Shown: positions 31,429 to 40,097 of the stretch, in pieces
Position numbering within the stretch: position 1 is the stretch's first letter
Layout of the letters: every line of letters starts with the position of its first letter
Assembly: GCA_016716625.1 (NCBI GenBank)
Contig: JADJVJ010000001.1
Coordinates: forward strand, 372,001-436,000
Length of the DNA: 64,000 bases
Source of the DNA: Nostocoides sp.
Lineage (GTDB): Bacteria > Actinomycetota > Actinomycetes > Actinomycetales > Dermatophilaceae
Direction of reading: 5' to 3'
The notes under the pieces: generated by a model
Seen by the model: only the letters and a program-made list of their open reading frames with translations
What the model was told of the DNA's origin: nothing
Database searches by the model: none
Program-made: the position numbers and the translations under genes

Positions 31429-31434
31429 ACTGTA
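31429..31434 (-). promoter_or_regulatory. -10 box of the YwiC-like gene (leaderless)
   Basis: On the minus strand TACAGT ends six bases before GTG 31422, the leaderless spacing. It decides that start over an ATG 93 bases further upstream, which would overlap the divergent neighbour. Confidence 0.5.
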
Positions 31435-31513
31435 TGTCGTGCGCTCGCTCGGCCCGTGCGCCAGCACCCGTCTGCGGTTGTGGCGAGCGCCACCTCGGGA
31501 GAGGATCACGGAC

Positions 31514-32089
31514 ATGGGACTAGGGCAGATGTCGGTGGCGGAGCGTTACCGGGCGGTGGCAGCGGGATTCACCACGGTGGTCGAGGGCGTGCAGGACTGG
31601 GACGCCCCGACACCGGTCAAGGAATGGCGGGTGCGTGACGTCGTCGAGCATCTCGTGAGCTGGTTGCCGGGGCTCCTGGAGCCAGGCTCGTCGGTGCGTT
31701 TCGAGGCCGGGCCGTGGTCCGAGGACGACCCGGTCGGGGCGTGGCGGGTGCTCGATCTGCAGGTGCAGGCGCTCCTGGACGACCCGGAGACGGCAAGCCT
31801 GAGGTACTCGGGGCAGCCCATCGGCGAGCGACCGGTCCCCGAGGTCGTCGACCAGTACTTCACCACCGACGTCTTCCTGCACACCTGGGACCTCGCCAAG
31901 GGCAGCGGGCAGGAGCCGAACCTGGAGCCGGAGCAGGTCGGGGTTCTGTATGCCGGGATGACCTCGGCGCGCGACCTCATCCGGGGATCGGGGCAGTTCG
32001 GCGAGGAGCAGCCGGTGCCGCCGGACGCCACCGACCTGGAGCGGCTGATGGCCTTCCTCGGGCGGGATCCGCGCTGGCAGCGGCCGTAG
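31514..32089 (+). CDS. TIGR03086 / maleylpyruvate isomerase-like (DinB-fold) protein
   Basis: A 191-residue DinB-superfamily four-helix-bundle protein of the mycothiol-dependent isomerase type found in actinomycetes. Seen: YRAVAAGFTTVVEGV, EWRVRDVVEHLVSWLPGL (metal-binding His) and VDQYFTTDVFLHTWDLAKGSG (second His pair region), typical of TIGR03086. A thiol-dependent or metal-dependent detoxification role is inferred from family. ATG 31514 follows a GAGAGGA box; ATG 31529 is an alternative. It is divergent from the YwiC-like gene. Confidence 0.85.
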   Translation: MGLGQMSVAERYRAVAAGFTTVVEGVQDWDAPTPVKEWRVRDVVEHLVSWLPGLLEPGSSVRFEAGPWSEDDPVGAWRVLDLQVQALLDDPETASLRYSGQPIGERPVPEVVDQYFTTDVFLHTWDLAKGSGQEPNLEPEQVGVLYAGMTSARDLIRGSGQFGEEQPVPPDATDLERLMAFLGRDPRWQRP

Positions 32090-32120
32090 GCGTCTGGGAG
32101 AGCGACGTCGGTCAGCGGGA

Positions 32121-33071
32121 TCAGAAGTACCAGGGGAAGGGCGACCAGTCCGGGTCGCGCTTCTCCAAGAACTGGTCGCGGCCCTCGACGGCCTCGTCGG
32201 TCATGTACGCCAGCCGGGTCGCCTCCCCGGCGAACACCTGTTGCCCCATCAGCCCGTCGTCGACGAGGTTGAAGGCGAACTTCAGCATCCGCTGGGCCTG
32301 CGGGCTCTTGCCGAGGATCTCCCGCGCCACCTGCAGGGCGACCGTCTCGAGCTCCGCGTGCTCGGCGACGAGGTTGACCGCACCCATCCGGTGCATGTCC
32401 TCGGCGCTGTACCGCCGGCCGAGGAAGAAGATCTCCCGGGCGAACTTCTGCCCCACCATCTTGGCCAGATAGGCCGACCCGTAGCCGGCGTCGAAGGACC
32501 CCACATCGGCATCGGTCTGCTTGAACGCCGCAAGCTCCCGGCTGGCGATGGTGAGGTCGCAGACCACATGCAGGGAGTGCCCGCCCCCGGCCGCCCACCC
32601 GGGGACGACGGCGACGACGATCTTCGGCATCGTGCGGATCAGCCGCTGGACCTCGAGGATGTGCAGCCGCCCGCCCTCGGCCTTGACCCGGCGCTCATCG
32701 ATCCCCTCCGCGGTGGCATCCCCGCTCGGGTCGGCGGCGTACTGGTACCCCGAGCGTCCCCGGATCCGCTGGTCGCCTCCGGTGCAGAACGCCCACTTGC
32801 CGGCGCTGCCGGTGCCCTGCGGCCCCGGACCGTTGCCGGTGAGCAGGACGCAGCCGACATCCGGGGTCCGACGGGCATGGTCGAGCGCGGTGTAGAGCTC
32901 ATCGACGGTGTGCGGCCGGAAGGCGTTGAGCACCTCCGGGCGGTCGAAGGCGATCCGCACCGCCCCGACCCCCCGGGCCCGGTGGTAGGTGAGGTCGGTG
33001 AAGTCGAATCCCGGCACGTCCTCCCAGGCTGTGGGGTCGAAGATCTGGCTCACTCCGGGGATCGCGCTCAC
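32121..33071 (-). CDS. menB: 1,4-Dihydroxy-2-naphthoyl-CoA synthase
   Basis: Crotonase-fold enzyme that cyclises o-succinylbenzoyl-CoA. 316 residues. Seen: VRIAFDRPEVLNAFRPHTV, LTGNGPGPQG, WAFCTGGDQRIRG (oxyanion-hole loop), VVAVVPGWAAGGGHSLHVVCDLTIAS, FKQTDADVGSFDAGYGSAYLA (catalytic Asp/Tyr region) and a C-terminal FPWYF. GTG 33071 is set by the TAGAGT box eight bases upstream and by family length. It is divergent from menC (87 bases), suggesting shared control. Confidence 0.96.
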   Translation of the reverse strand: MSAIPGVSQIFDPTAWEDVPGFDFTDLTYHRARGVGAVRIAFDRPEVLNAFRPHTVDELYTALDHARRTPDVGCVLLTGNGPGPQGTGSAGKWAFCTGGDQRIRGRSGYQYAADPSGDATAEGIDERRVKAEGGRLHILEVQRLIRTMPKIVVAVVPGWAAGGGHSLHVVCDLTIASRELAAFKQTDADVGSFDAGYGSAYLAKMVGQKFAREIFFLGRRYSAEDMHRMGAVNLVAEHAELETVALQVAREILGKSPQAQRMLKFAFNLVDDGLMGQQVFAGEATRLAYMTDEAVEGRDQFLEKRDPDWSPFPWYF

Positions 33072-33079
33072 GGCATACG

Positions 33080-33085
33080 ACTCTA
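33080..33085 (-). promoter_or_regulatory. -10 box of menB (leaderless)
   Basis: On the minus strand TAGAGT lies eight bases before GTG 33071. The eight bases between are exactly the word CGTATGCC of the dispersed octamer, so one octamer copy sits at the presumed transcription start. Confidence 0.5.
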
Positions 33086-33146
33086 GGTCACTGGCGAGGC
33101 GGCCCAGAGTCCGCGCGCGGTGCGCGGCTCGGTGCCTGGTGTGCCC

Positions 33147-33152
33147 TAGGTT
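33147..33152 (+). promoter_or_regulatory. -10 box of menC (leaderless)
   Basis: TAGGTT ends six bases before the ATG at 33159. It faces the menB promoter across about 60 bases. The start codon itself lies inside a GTATGCCG copy. Confidence 0.5.
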
Positions 33153-33158
33153 TTGGGT

Positions 33159-34187
33159 ATGCCGTCTGCTCCCCTCCCCGCGCTGCACGACGTCCTCGAC
33201 GCCGTCCGGGTCGTCCGGGTGCCCCTGCGGACCCGGTTTCGCGGGGTGAGCGAGCGGGAGGTCGCCCTCGTCAGTGGACCCGTCGGTTGGGGAGAGTTCG
33301 GGGCCTTCCTGGAGTATGGCGACGCCGAGGCAGCCGCCTGGCTCGCGAGCGCCCTTGAGGCTGGCTGGCTGGGCTGGCCCGAACCGGTGCGCGCCGCCGT
33401 CCCGGTCAACGCCACTGTCCCCGCCGTGCCCCCGGATCAGGTCGAAGAGATCCTGTCGCGGTTCGACGCCTGGGACTCGGTCAAGGTCAAGGTCGCCGAG
33501 TCCGGCCAGAGCCTGCCGGAGGATGTCGCCCGGGTCGCCGCGGTGCGCGCCGTCGTCGGACCGAATGCCTGGATCCGGGTGGATGCCAACGGTGCCTGGT
33601 CGCTCACCGAGGCACTCGAAGCCATCCGCAGCCTCTCCCGCTACGGCCTGGAGTATGTCGAACAGCCGTGTGCCACCGTCGCCGAACTGCGGGAACTTAG
33701 GGTCCTGCTCGCGGCGGTCAAAGTCGACGTGCCGATCGCGGCGGATGAGTCGGTGCGCAAGGCCGCCGACCCGCTGCTCGTCGCCCGGGAGCAGGCCGCG
33801 GACCTCATCGTGGTCAAGGCGGCCCCGCTCGGCGGGGTTCGTCGGGCCCTGGCTATCGTCGCCGAATCCGGCCTGCCGGCCGTGGTGTCCTCGGCCCTGG
33901 ACACCAGTGTCGGGCTTGCCGCTGGGGCGGCCCTGGCCGGGGCGTTGCCGCACCTGGAGCATGACTGCGGACTGGGGACGGCCGCGTTGCTCGCGGCGGA
34001 CGTCACCCGCTCCCCGCTGCTCGCCCAGGACGGTGAGATCGTCGTCCGGCCGGTGTCGGCCAATCTCGCGCTCCTCGACGAACTGGGGGCCGGCGAGGAG
34101 CGCACCGCGTGGTGGCGCGAGCGGGTGACCCGGTGCTACGAACCGGCGATGGCACTCCTTGAGGGGAACCCGCCGAGCCTCGGCTGA
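33159..34187 (+). CDS. menC: o-Succinylbenzoate synthase
   Basis: Enolase-superfamily dehydratase that makes o-succinylbenzoate. 342 residues. The catalytic Lys is in SVKVKVAESG (KxK), the metal ligands in RVDANGAWS, EYVEQPC and IAADESV, and the second Lys in LIVVKAAPLGG. ATG 33159 is set by the TAGGTT box; the TTG six bases before would lie in that spacing. It begins the menC to menJ run on the plus strand. Confidence 0.94.
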   Translation: MPSAPLPALHDVLDAVRVVRVPLRTRFRGVSEREVALVSGPVGWGEFGAFLEYGDAEAAAWLASALEAGWLGWPEPVRAAVPVNATVPAVPPDQVEEILSRFDAWDSVKVKVAESGQSLPEDVARVAAVRAVVGPNAWIRVDANGAWSLTEALEAIRSLSRYGLEYVEQPCATVAELRELRVLLAAVKVDVPIAADESVRKAADPLLVAREQAADLIVVKAAPLGGVRRALAIVAESGLPAVVSSALDTSVGLAAGAALAGALPHLEHDCGLGTAALLAADVTRSPLLAQDGEIVVRPVSANLALLDELGAGEERTAWWRERVTRCYEPAMALLEGNPPSLG

Positions 34188-34288
34188 GGCGGCACGTTCG
34201 TCCACACCTTGCGTGCGCGGGGGCCCGCGGTCCACACCCGCCGCTCGGGGAGTTGCCGGCCCGCGGCGGCCACGACGACGGTGGGCGA

Positions 34289-34567
34289 GTGAGAGACCCC
34301 ACCCTGGCGCTGGACGTGGCCCACCGCCACGACCGCCTCGCGGCGCTGACTTCCCTCGCAGCGCGCCAGCTCCACGGGATGCAGTTGACGGAGTGGCGTG
34401 GCCCGGCCGCGGAGGCTTATCGGGAGGACCTAGCCACGGCTGCCTCGGCCTTGCTCCACAACGCCGAGGCCCATGACTCGGCCGCGCGCATCTGGCGTGG
34501 GTATGCCGGCACACTGGCCGCCGAGGCCGCCGCCCACTCCGCCTTCGGGATCGGGGGCGGCGGATGA
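34289..34567 (+). CDS. WXG100-like small helical protein
   Basis: A 92-residue, almost entirely helical protein: helix 1 TLALDVAHRHDRLAALTSLAAR, the turn LTEWRGPAAEAYREDL with the W-x-G motif (W-R-G), and helix 2 AASALLHNAEAHDSAARIWRGYAGTLA. That is the WXG100/ESAT-6 hairpin layout, with a Gly-rich end instead of the usual YxxxD/E export tail. It overlaps the next gene by ATGA. No ESX membrane genes are in the window. Either it is a type VII secretion-related substrate/chaperone for the following hydrolase or a WXG-fold protein with another role. Confidence 0.6.
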   Translation: MRDPTLALDVAHRHDRLAALTSLAARQLHGMQLTEWRGPAAEAYREDLATAASALLHNAEAHDSAARIWRGYAGTLAAEAAAHSAFGIGGGG

Positions 34568-35688
34568 CCCAGTGGCCGATCGCAGTCGATGTCGCACTGC
34601 TCGAGGACGCAGCACGGGTCCTCGGCGGGCACAGCGAGGACCTGCGCGCGGCGGTGCGCACGTTTGCCACCGCACCGGGGGCGTCAAGCCCGGGAGCGGT
34701 GGCGTCCCCGGCGCTCTGGCGGGCCTGGTGGGATGCCGAGGCGGAGTCGGCTGCGGCCGTCCTCAGCACCGTGCGCGCGGTGGCTCGGCTCATCGACCTC
34801 GAGGTGGCAGTGAACCTGGCCCGCGCGCTCTATGTGGCCCGCGAGGAGGCCCTTCGCCGGGCGCTGAGGGCGGTGGCCGACGCCGCGGCATACGGAGGGT
34901 TCCTCACCGAGCGCGCGGCGCGCATCAGGGTCCGACAGGTGGCCCCGGACGAGGACCGGCGGTGGCGGCTCGGCAGCGCCGGCAGTGCCCTGGCCATGGT
35001 GTCCGCGCTGTCGGTGCGCTCCCGGCGGGAGGGTCGGGTGCGGGTGGTCGGGGTGGCCTGCGCGGACGGCAGTGTCGCGTGGACTGTGCTCATCCCGGGC
35101 ACCCAAAGCTGGGATCCGGTGGCCGGCGACCAACCCTTTGACGTGACCACCAATGTCCAGGCCATGGCCGAGCGGTGGACCCTGCTCGCCGCCGGCGCCG
35201 CGGAGGCTTTACGCGTTGCTCAGGCCTCCCGAGGACGCGCCGGAGCCGGTGACCGCGTCCTCCTCGTCGGTCACTCCCAGGGCGGGATCGTCGCGGCCTC
35301 GCTCGCCAGTGACCCCGCGTTCCGGGCAACCCAACGGGTCACGCACGTCATCACCGCCGGTGCCCCGATCTCGGGGTTCGAGGTGCCGGCCCAGGTGTCG
35401 GTGTTGACCGTCGAGCACGTCGGTGACCCGGTGCCCCACCTCGACCTGCTCGGGGACCCGGTCCGGCCCGGCTGGGTGACGATCCGCAGCCCGCCGGTCC
35501 TGCCCAGCCCGCACGACGCCGACGGGTACGCCGCTACCGCCGGGCTCCTCGACACCGCGCCGTCGGGGTCGGCGCCCGGGCAGTGGCGCGACAGCGCCGA
35601 CGGGTTCTTCGCCGGCCCGGTGGTCTACGCCGCGGACTTCCTGCTCGACCGCGAGCCCGATTCTCCGGTGGCAGAATCGCCAGGGTGA
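34564..35688 (+). CDS. Alpha/beta hydrolase (lipase-type) with WXG100-like N-terminal helical region
   Basis: A 374-residue protein. Residues 1-150 are helical and resemble the WXG/LXG-type N-termini of secreted actinobacterial hydrolases (VALLEDAARVLGGHSEDLRAA, ALWRAWWDAEAESAAAV). The hydrolase domain follows (WTVLIPGTQSWDP), with the nucleophile elbow LVGHSQGGIVAAS, Ser238, an acidic residue candidate in VEHVGDPVPH and a late His in SPHDADGYAATA. It lacks a signal peptide. It is coupled at both ends: ATGA with the WXG-like gene and GTGA with menD. It is not a convincing MenH (too long, extra domain), though MenH is otherwise missing from this cluster. Substrate unknown. Confidence 0.75.
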   Translation: MTQWPIAVDVALLEDAARVLGGHSEDLRAAVRTFATAPGASSPGAVASPALWRAWWDAEAESAAAVLSTVRAVARLIDLEVAVNLARALYVAREEALRRALRAVADAAAYGGFLTERAARIRVRQVAPDEDRRWRLGSAGSALAMVSALSVRSRREGRVRVVGVACADGSVAWTVLIPGTQSWDPVAGDQPFDVTTNVQAMAERWTLLAAGAAEALRVAQASRGRAGAGDRVLLVGHSQGGIVAASLASDPAFRATQRVTHVITAGAPISGFEVPAQVSVLTVEHVGDPVPHLDLLGDPVRPGWVTIRSPPVLPSPHDADGYAATAGLLDTAPSGSAPGQWRDSADGFFAGPVVYAADFLLDREPDSPVAESPG

Positions 35689-37418
35689 ACCCGTCGACTG
35701 CGCTCGCGACCGTGCTTGTCGACGAACTTCTTCGCGGTGGCGTGCGCGAGGTGGTCCTCTGCCCGGGGTCGCGGTCGGCGCCCCTGGCGTATGCCGTGCA
35801 TGCGGCCGAGCGCGCCGGTCTCCTGCGGCTGCACGTCCGGGTCGACGAGCGCTCTGCGGGGTTCCTTGCTCTGGGCCTGGCCAAGGGATCCGGGCGGCCG
35901 GTTCCGGTGGTGACGACCTCAGGCACGGCCGTGGCCAACCTGCACCCCGCCGTGCTCGAGGCGCACCACACCGGGGTGGGCCTGGTCGTGCTCTCCGCGG
36001 ACCGGCCCGGGGAGCTGCGCGGCACCGGGGCCAACCAGACCACCGTGCAGCCGGGGATCTTCGGGGGTGCGGTGGCCTACACCGTCGACCTGCCCGCGGC
36101 CGAGAGTGTGCCGGACCAGAACGCATGGTGGCGCTCGACCATATGCCGGGCCCTCGCAGGTGCCCGACGAGGACCCGTGCACCTCAACGTGGGCTTCCGC
36201 GAGCCGCTCGTCCCGGGCCGTCCCGGGGAACGCGACGAGGTCGACACCTGGCCGGAACTCCTGGACGGACGTCCTTCCGATGCCCCGTGGGTGAGCGATC
36301 AGCGTTCAGCACCGCAGTCCCCGGCCGGGCCTCTGTTGGCGCACGTGCCCCGAACTGTTGTCGTGCTCGGGTCCCTGGAGCACGCCGAGGACACCGTAAA
36401 GGTCATGGATTGGGCACGTGGGCACGGCTGCCCGGTCATCGCCGAGCCATTTGGGCGGATCGTGCCGGGAGCCATGCCCGGGGGGCCACTCCTGCTCGGC
36501 TGCACCCGCTGGCTCGACGCGCACGCCCCCGATCGGGTCGTCGTCGTCGGCCGCCCGACGCTGGCCCGGCCGGTCTCGGCCCTGCTGCGTCGTCCCGGCC
36601 TGCGGGTCGAGGTGGTCACCCGGGGCGAGCAGTGGGCTGACCCGGGCCGGGTTGCCGCCGCGGTCCATGACTTCTCCGTGCTCGGGGACCTGGGGTACCT
36701 GGCCGACCAGCCGGCGGACCCCCCGCCCGGGGACGCCGCCTGGCGGGCCGCCTGGGCCGCTGCGGGCACTGCCGTCGACGAGAGCGTTGCCGAGGTGCTC
36801 GCCGACCAGTGGGGGAGCGGCCTGGCCGTGGCCCGCACCGTCAGTGATGCCCTGCCGTCCGGGGCGTCCCTCGTCGTGGGTTCCTCCAACCCGGCCCGCG
36901 ACCTCGACCTCACCCTGGAGCGGACGGTCCCCAAGGACCTTGTGGTCCAAGCCAATCGCGGTCTCGCCGGCATCGACGGGATGGTCTCCACCGCTGTCGG
37001 TATCGCGCTTGGCTCGCCCCGCCCCACCTACGCCCTGCTCGGGGACCTCACCTTCCTCCATGACGTCAACGGGCTGCTCCTCGGCCCGCACGAACCCCGA
37101 CCCGACCTCACCGTGGTCGTGGTCAACGACGACGGCGGGGGCATCTTCGGTCTGCTCGAACATGGGGCGCCGGAGCGGGCCGACACCTTCGAACGCCTCT
37201 TCGGCACCCCGACCGGGACCGATCTCGGCGCGCTCTGCCGGGCACACGGCATACGGCATGACGTGGTGGGCCAGAAGAGGGAACTCGCCGCGGCCATCGC
37301 CGAGCCGCCACGTGGGTTGCGGGTCGTGGAGGTGCGCGTGGACCGGTCCCAGCATCGGCCTCTTCACGCCCGACTCCGCCAGGCCGTCGAGGACAGGGTC
37401 AACCGGCTGTTGCCCTAG
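35685..37418 (+). CDS. menD: 2-Succinyl-5-enolpyruvyl-6-hydroxy-3-cyclohexene-1-carboxylate synthase
   Basis: Thiamine-diphosphate enzyme that adds succinic semialdehyde (from 2-oxoglutarate) to isochorismate. 577 residues. Seen: VVLCPGSRSAPLAYAVH, DERSAGFLALGLAKGSG (TPP Glu), TTSGTAVANLHPAVLEAHH, LSADRPGELRGTGANQTT, and in the C-terminal half the TPP-binding LLGDLTFLHDVNGLL and VVVNDDGGGIFGLLE. GTG 35685 overlaps the hydrolase stop (GTGA), so its translation depends on the upstream pair. Confidence 0.96.
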   Translation: MNPSTALATVLVDELLRGGVREVVLCPGSRSAPLAYAVHAAERAGLLRLHVRVDERSAGFLALGLAKGSGRPVPVVTTSGTAVANLHPAVLEAHHTGVGLVVLSADRPGELRGTGANQTTVQPGIFGGAVAYTVDLPAAESVPDQNAWWRSTICRALAGARRGPVHLNVGFREPLVPGRPGERDEVDTWPELLDGRPSDAPWVSDQRSAPQSPAGPLLAHVPRTVVVLGSLEHAEDTVKVMDWARGHGCPVIAEPFGRIVPGAMPGGPLLLGCTRWLDAHAPDRVVVVGRPTLARPVSALLRRPGLRVEVVTRGEQWADPGRVAAAVHDFSVLGDLGYLADQPADPPPGDAAWRAAWAAAGTAVDESVAEVLADQWGSGLAVARTVSDALPSGASLVVGSSNPARDLDLTLERTVPKDLVVQANRGLAGIDGMVSTAVGIALGSPRPTYALLGDLTFLHDVNGLLLGPHEPRPDLTVVVVNDDGGGIFGLLEHGAPERADTFERLFGTPTGTDLGALCRAHGIRHDVVGQKRELAAAIAEPPRGLRVVEVRVDRSQHRPLHARLRQAVEDRVNRLLP

Positions 37419-37468
37419 CCGCCCCCACCGATTTCGCCGCGATGCCGGGCGCTTGCGAGAATGCCCGG

Positions 37469-38701
37469 GTGACCCCCACCCCGGCCCGCACGGACGTCCT
37501 CGTCGTCGGTGCCGGACCGGCCGGGTCCTCGGCGGCCACCTGGGCCGCGCGTGCAGGGCGGGACGTCGTCCTCGCCGATGCCGCGACCTTCCCCCGGGAC
37601 AAGACCTGCGGCGACGGGCTCACCCCGCGGGCCATGGGCGAACTCGACGCCCTCGGCCTCGGTGACTGGGTCCGCGGGCACACCGTGAACAAGGGGCTGC
37701 GGGCGCACGGCTTCGGCCAGCGGTTGCTGCTGCCCTGGCCGGGCGGTTCCCTGCCCGACCACGGTTCGGCGGTGCCGCGGATGGAACTCGACGACACGCT
37801 CCGCAGCCATGCCCTGAACTCCGGGGCCAGCGGCCTCGATGGGGCCAAGGCCGTGGACGCCCGCGTCGAGGGCGGCCGGGTTCGCTCGGTGACCTTCCGC
37901 CGCGGCGCGGACACCCTGGAGATCGAGTGCGAGCGACTGATCGTCGCCGATGGTGTGCGCTCCGGGCTCGGCAAGATCCTCGGCCGCCAATGGCACCAGG
38001 ACACCGTGTATGCCGTCGCCGGCCGGTGTTACCTCGACTCCACCATGGCCGATGACCCGTGGATCTCCAGCCACCTCGAACTGCGCGGAACCCAGGGGGA
38101 GATCCTCTCCGGGTACGGCTGGATCTTCCCCCTGGGCGGTGGCCAGGTGAATGTCGGTGTGGGGAGCCTGGCGACCACGAAACGCCCGGCCGACCTCGCC
38201 GTCCGCCCGGTGATGGCGCAGTACGTCGAGGCCCGCCGGGCCGACTTCGGACTCACCGGCGAGGCCCGGCTGCCCACCAGTGCCCTACTCCCCATGGGGG
38301 GTGCCGTGAGCAACGTCGCGGGGCCCAACTGGGCCCTCATCGGGGATGCCGCCGCCTGCATCAACCCACTCAACGGCGAAGGCATCGACTACGGCCTGGA
38401 GACCGGCCGGCTGCTTGTCGACCTGCTCGACACCGACCTGTCCCAGACCTGGCCGGCGCTCCTGAAGGACCATTACGGCGAGGCCTTCTCCATCGCCCGC
38501 CGCCTGGCCGGGGTGTTCACCGTCCCCCGCGTGCTCGCCGCTCTCGGCCCGGCCGGGATGCGCTCGGACTGGCTGATGACCCTGGCGCTGCGCTGGATGG
38601 GAAACCTGGTCACCGACGAGGACCGGGACCGCTCCGCCCGAGTATGGCGTTGGGCGGGCCGCCGCTCGGTCGCTCTCGACGCCCGGCCGCCCTTCAGCTG
38701 A
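37469..38701 (+). CDS. menJ: Geranylgeranyl reductase family protein, probable menaquinone reductase
   Basis: A 410-residue FAD oxidoreductase. Seen: the dinucleotide fold VLVVGAGPAGSSAATWAARAG, FPRDKTCGDGLTPRAM (family PxxYxWV/CG-type segment), RMELDDTLRSHA, IVADGVRSG and GPNWALIGDAAACINPLNGEGIDYGLETG. Its place between menD and menF suggests it reduces one isoprene of menaquinone, as MenJ does in mycobacteria. GTG 37469 is preferred over ATG 37442 because the latter adds unconserved residues. It converges on menF. Confidence 0.88.
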   Translation: MTPTPARTDVLVVGAGPAGSSAATWAARAGRDVVLADAATFPRDKTCGDGLTPRAMGELDALGLGDWVRGHTVNKGLRAHGFGQRLLLPWPGGSLPDHGSAVPRMELDDTLRSHALNSGASGLDGAKAVDARVEGGRVRSVTFRRGADTLEIECERLIVADGVRSGLGKILGRQWHQDTVYAVAGRCYLDSTMADDPWISSHLELRGTQGEILSGYGWIFPLGGGQVNVGVGSLATTKRPADLAVRPVMAQYVEARRADFGLTGEARLPTSALLPMGGAVSNVAGPNWALIGDAAACINPLNGEGIDYGLETGRLLVDLLDTDLSQTWPALLKDHYGEAFSIARRLAGVFTVPRVLAALGPAGMRSDWLMTLALRWMGNLVTDEDRDRSARVWRWAGRRSVALDARPPFS

Positions 38702-38737
38702 CCCGGAGGGCCAAGGGGTCGAGGCCAACAGCCCCGG

Positions 38738-40036
38738 TCAGCCTCCGGTGAGGGCGTCCCGCATCGGCACGAGCTTGGCGTCGCTCTCGGCGACCTCGGC
38801 CTCGGGGTCGGACCCGGCGACAATGCCGCACCCGGCATAGAGCCGCATCCGGCTGCCGTCGGCCGGGTCGACCGCACCGCAGCGCAGCGCGATGCCCCAC
38901 TCGCCGTCACCCGAGGCGTCGATCCAGCCCACCGGCCCGGCATACCGTCCGCGGTCCATCGACTCTAGTTCGGCGATGACGCCGTCGGCCACGTCCGTGG
39001 GGGTGCCGCACACCGCGGCCGAGGGATGCAGCGACGCGGCAAGGGTCAGTGAGGAGGCCCCGTCGACGAGCACCCCGGCAACATCGGTCGCAAGATGCAT
39101 GACGTTGGTGAGGTGCAGGACGAACGGCGCCTCCGGCACGTTCATCGAGGAGCAGTGTGCCGCAAGGGCATCGGCGACCGAGCGGACGGCGTACTCGTGT
39201 TCCTCGAGGTCCTTGGAGGAGCGCGCCAGCGAGGCCGCCAGCGCAAGGTCGTGGCCGTCATCGCCGGTGCGGCGGATCGTTCCGGCCAGCACCCGGGAGG
39301 TGACCAGGCCCTTCTCCCGACGCACGAGCAGCTCCGGGGTGGCCCCGCACAGACCGTCCACCGCAAAGGTCCACGTCGTGTCGTACCGCTCGGCGAGCCG
39401 ACTCAGCAGCCACCGGATGTCGATGACGTCCGCGCTGGACACCTCGAGGTCGCGGGCCAGGACCACCTTGTCGAGTTCCCCCGCGGTGATCCGGGTGACC
39501 GCTTCGGCGACCGCCGCCGCCCACTGCGCCGGGGACCTTGAGCCGTCGGCGAAGCGAACGTCTCGGGGCGGCAGTGCCGGGGGAGACTCCGGCAGACCGG
39601 GCACGCCCGGCATCTCCCCGAGGCTCATCGAGGTGAGCCAGGCCCGCCCTCCGCGGCGACCCACCACGACTTCGGGGACGATCAGGGTGCCGCCGGCGGG
39701 CGACCCGGCGGCATACGCCACCGACCCGAAGGCGAGCGGACCGGTGCCGGGCAGGTCGACCTCGTCGCGAACCACGGCCCGGGAGGCCAGCTCGCGCCAC
39801 CAGTCCTCGAGCTCGGCGAACCTCCCCGGTCCGGATGCCGTGTGCGCGGCCGCCCGACCCCATCCGACGACACCCTCGCCGCGGCGTATCCAGCTCACCA
39901 GGTGGCGGGCCGGTGCGTCCGGAAGGACATCAAGGAGGGCCCTGGCCTCGTCGAGGTCGAGCGGGACGGTGCGCGCGACCAGGGGCGCGGTCGGGGCCGG
40001 GCCGGGGGGCGGCGCGGTGGGGACGGTCGTGGACAT
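38738..40036 (-). CDS. menF: Isochorismate synthase
   Basis: Converts chorismate to isochorismate, the entry to menaquinone. 432 residues. The chorismate-binding domain shows GELDKVVLARDLEV, FAVDGLCGATPELLVRREKGLVTSRVLAGT, SSKDLEEHEYAVRSV, HLTNVMHLATDV, LHPSAAVCGTPT and RYAGPVGWIDASGDGEW, with the IRCG-equivalent IALRCGAV. Salicylate or siderophore routes use the same enzyme type, but the neighbours fix menaquinone. ATG 40036 has TAGGCT eight bases upstream. It is divergent from menG (61 bases). Confidence 0.95.
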   Translation of the reverse strand: MSTTVPTAPPPGPAPTAPLVARTVPLDLDEARALLDVLPDAPARHLVSWIRRGEGVVGWGRAAAHTASGPGRFAELEDWWRELASRAVVRDEVDLPGTGPLAFGSVAYAAGSPAGGTLIVPEVVVGRRGGRAWLTSMSLGEMPGVPGLPESPPALPPRDVRFADGSRSPAQWAAAVAEAVTRITAGELDKVVLARDLEVSSADVIDIRWLLSRLAERYDTTWTFAVDGLCGATPELLVRREKGLVTSRVLAGTIRRTGDDGHDLALAASLARSSKDLEEHEYAVRSVADALAAHCSSMNVPEAPFVLHLTNVMHLATDVAGVLVDGASSLTLAASLHPSAAVCGTPTDVADGVIAELESMDRGRYAGPVGWIDASGDGEWGIALRCGAVDPADGSRMRLYAGCGIVAGSDPEAEVAESDAKLVPMRDALTGG

Positions 40037-40044
40037 CGTGGGCC

Positions 40045-40050
40045 AGCCTA
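40045..40050 (-). promoter_or_regulatory. -10 box of menF (leaderless)
   Basis: On the minus strand TAGGCT lies eight bases before ATG 40036, giving a leaderless or near-leaderless menF transcript. It faces the menG start 48 bases away. Confidence 0.45.
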
Positions 40051-40097
40051 ATCCCGGCGCGCTCGCGCAGCACCGCACGGATGGGAGGATGGGCACC

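Noticed and set aside
34289..34567. Part of an ESX (type VII) locus
   Set aside because: The W-x-G hairpin is suggestive, but there are no ecc or mycosin genes nearby and the YxxxD/E tail is missing; kept only as WXG100-like.
33072..34793. Minus-strand upstream extension of menB to an 890-codon frame
   Set aside because: The extension runs antisense through menC and has no family sequence; MenB homology begins right after GTG 33071, which also has a promoter box.
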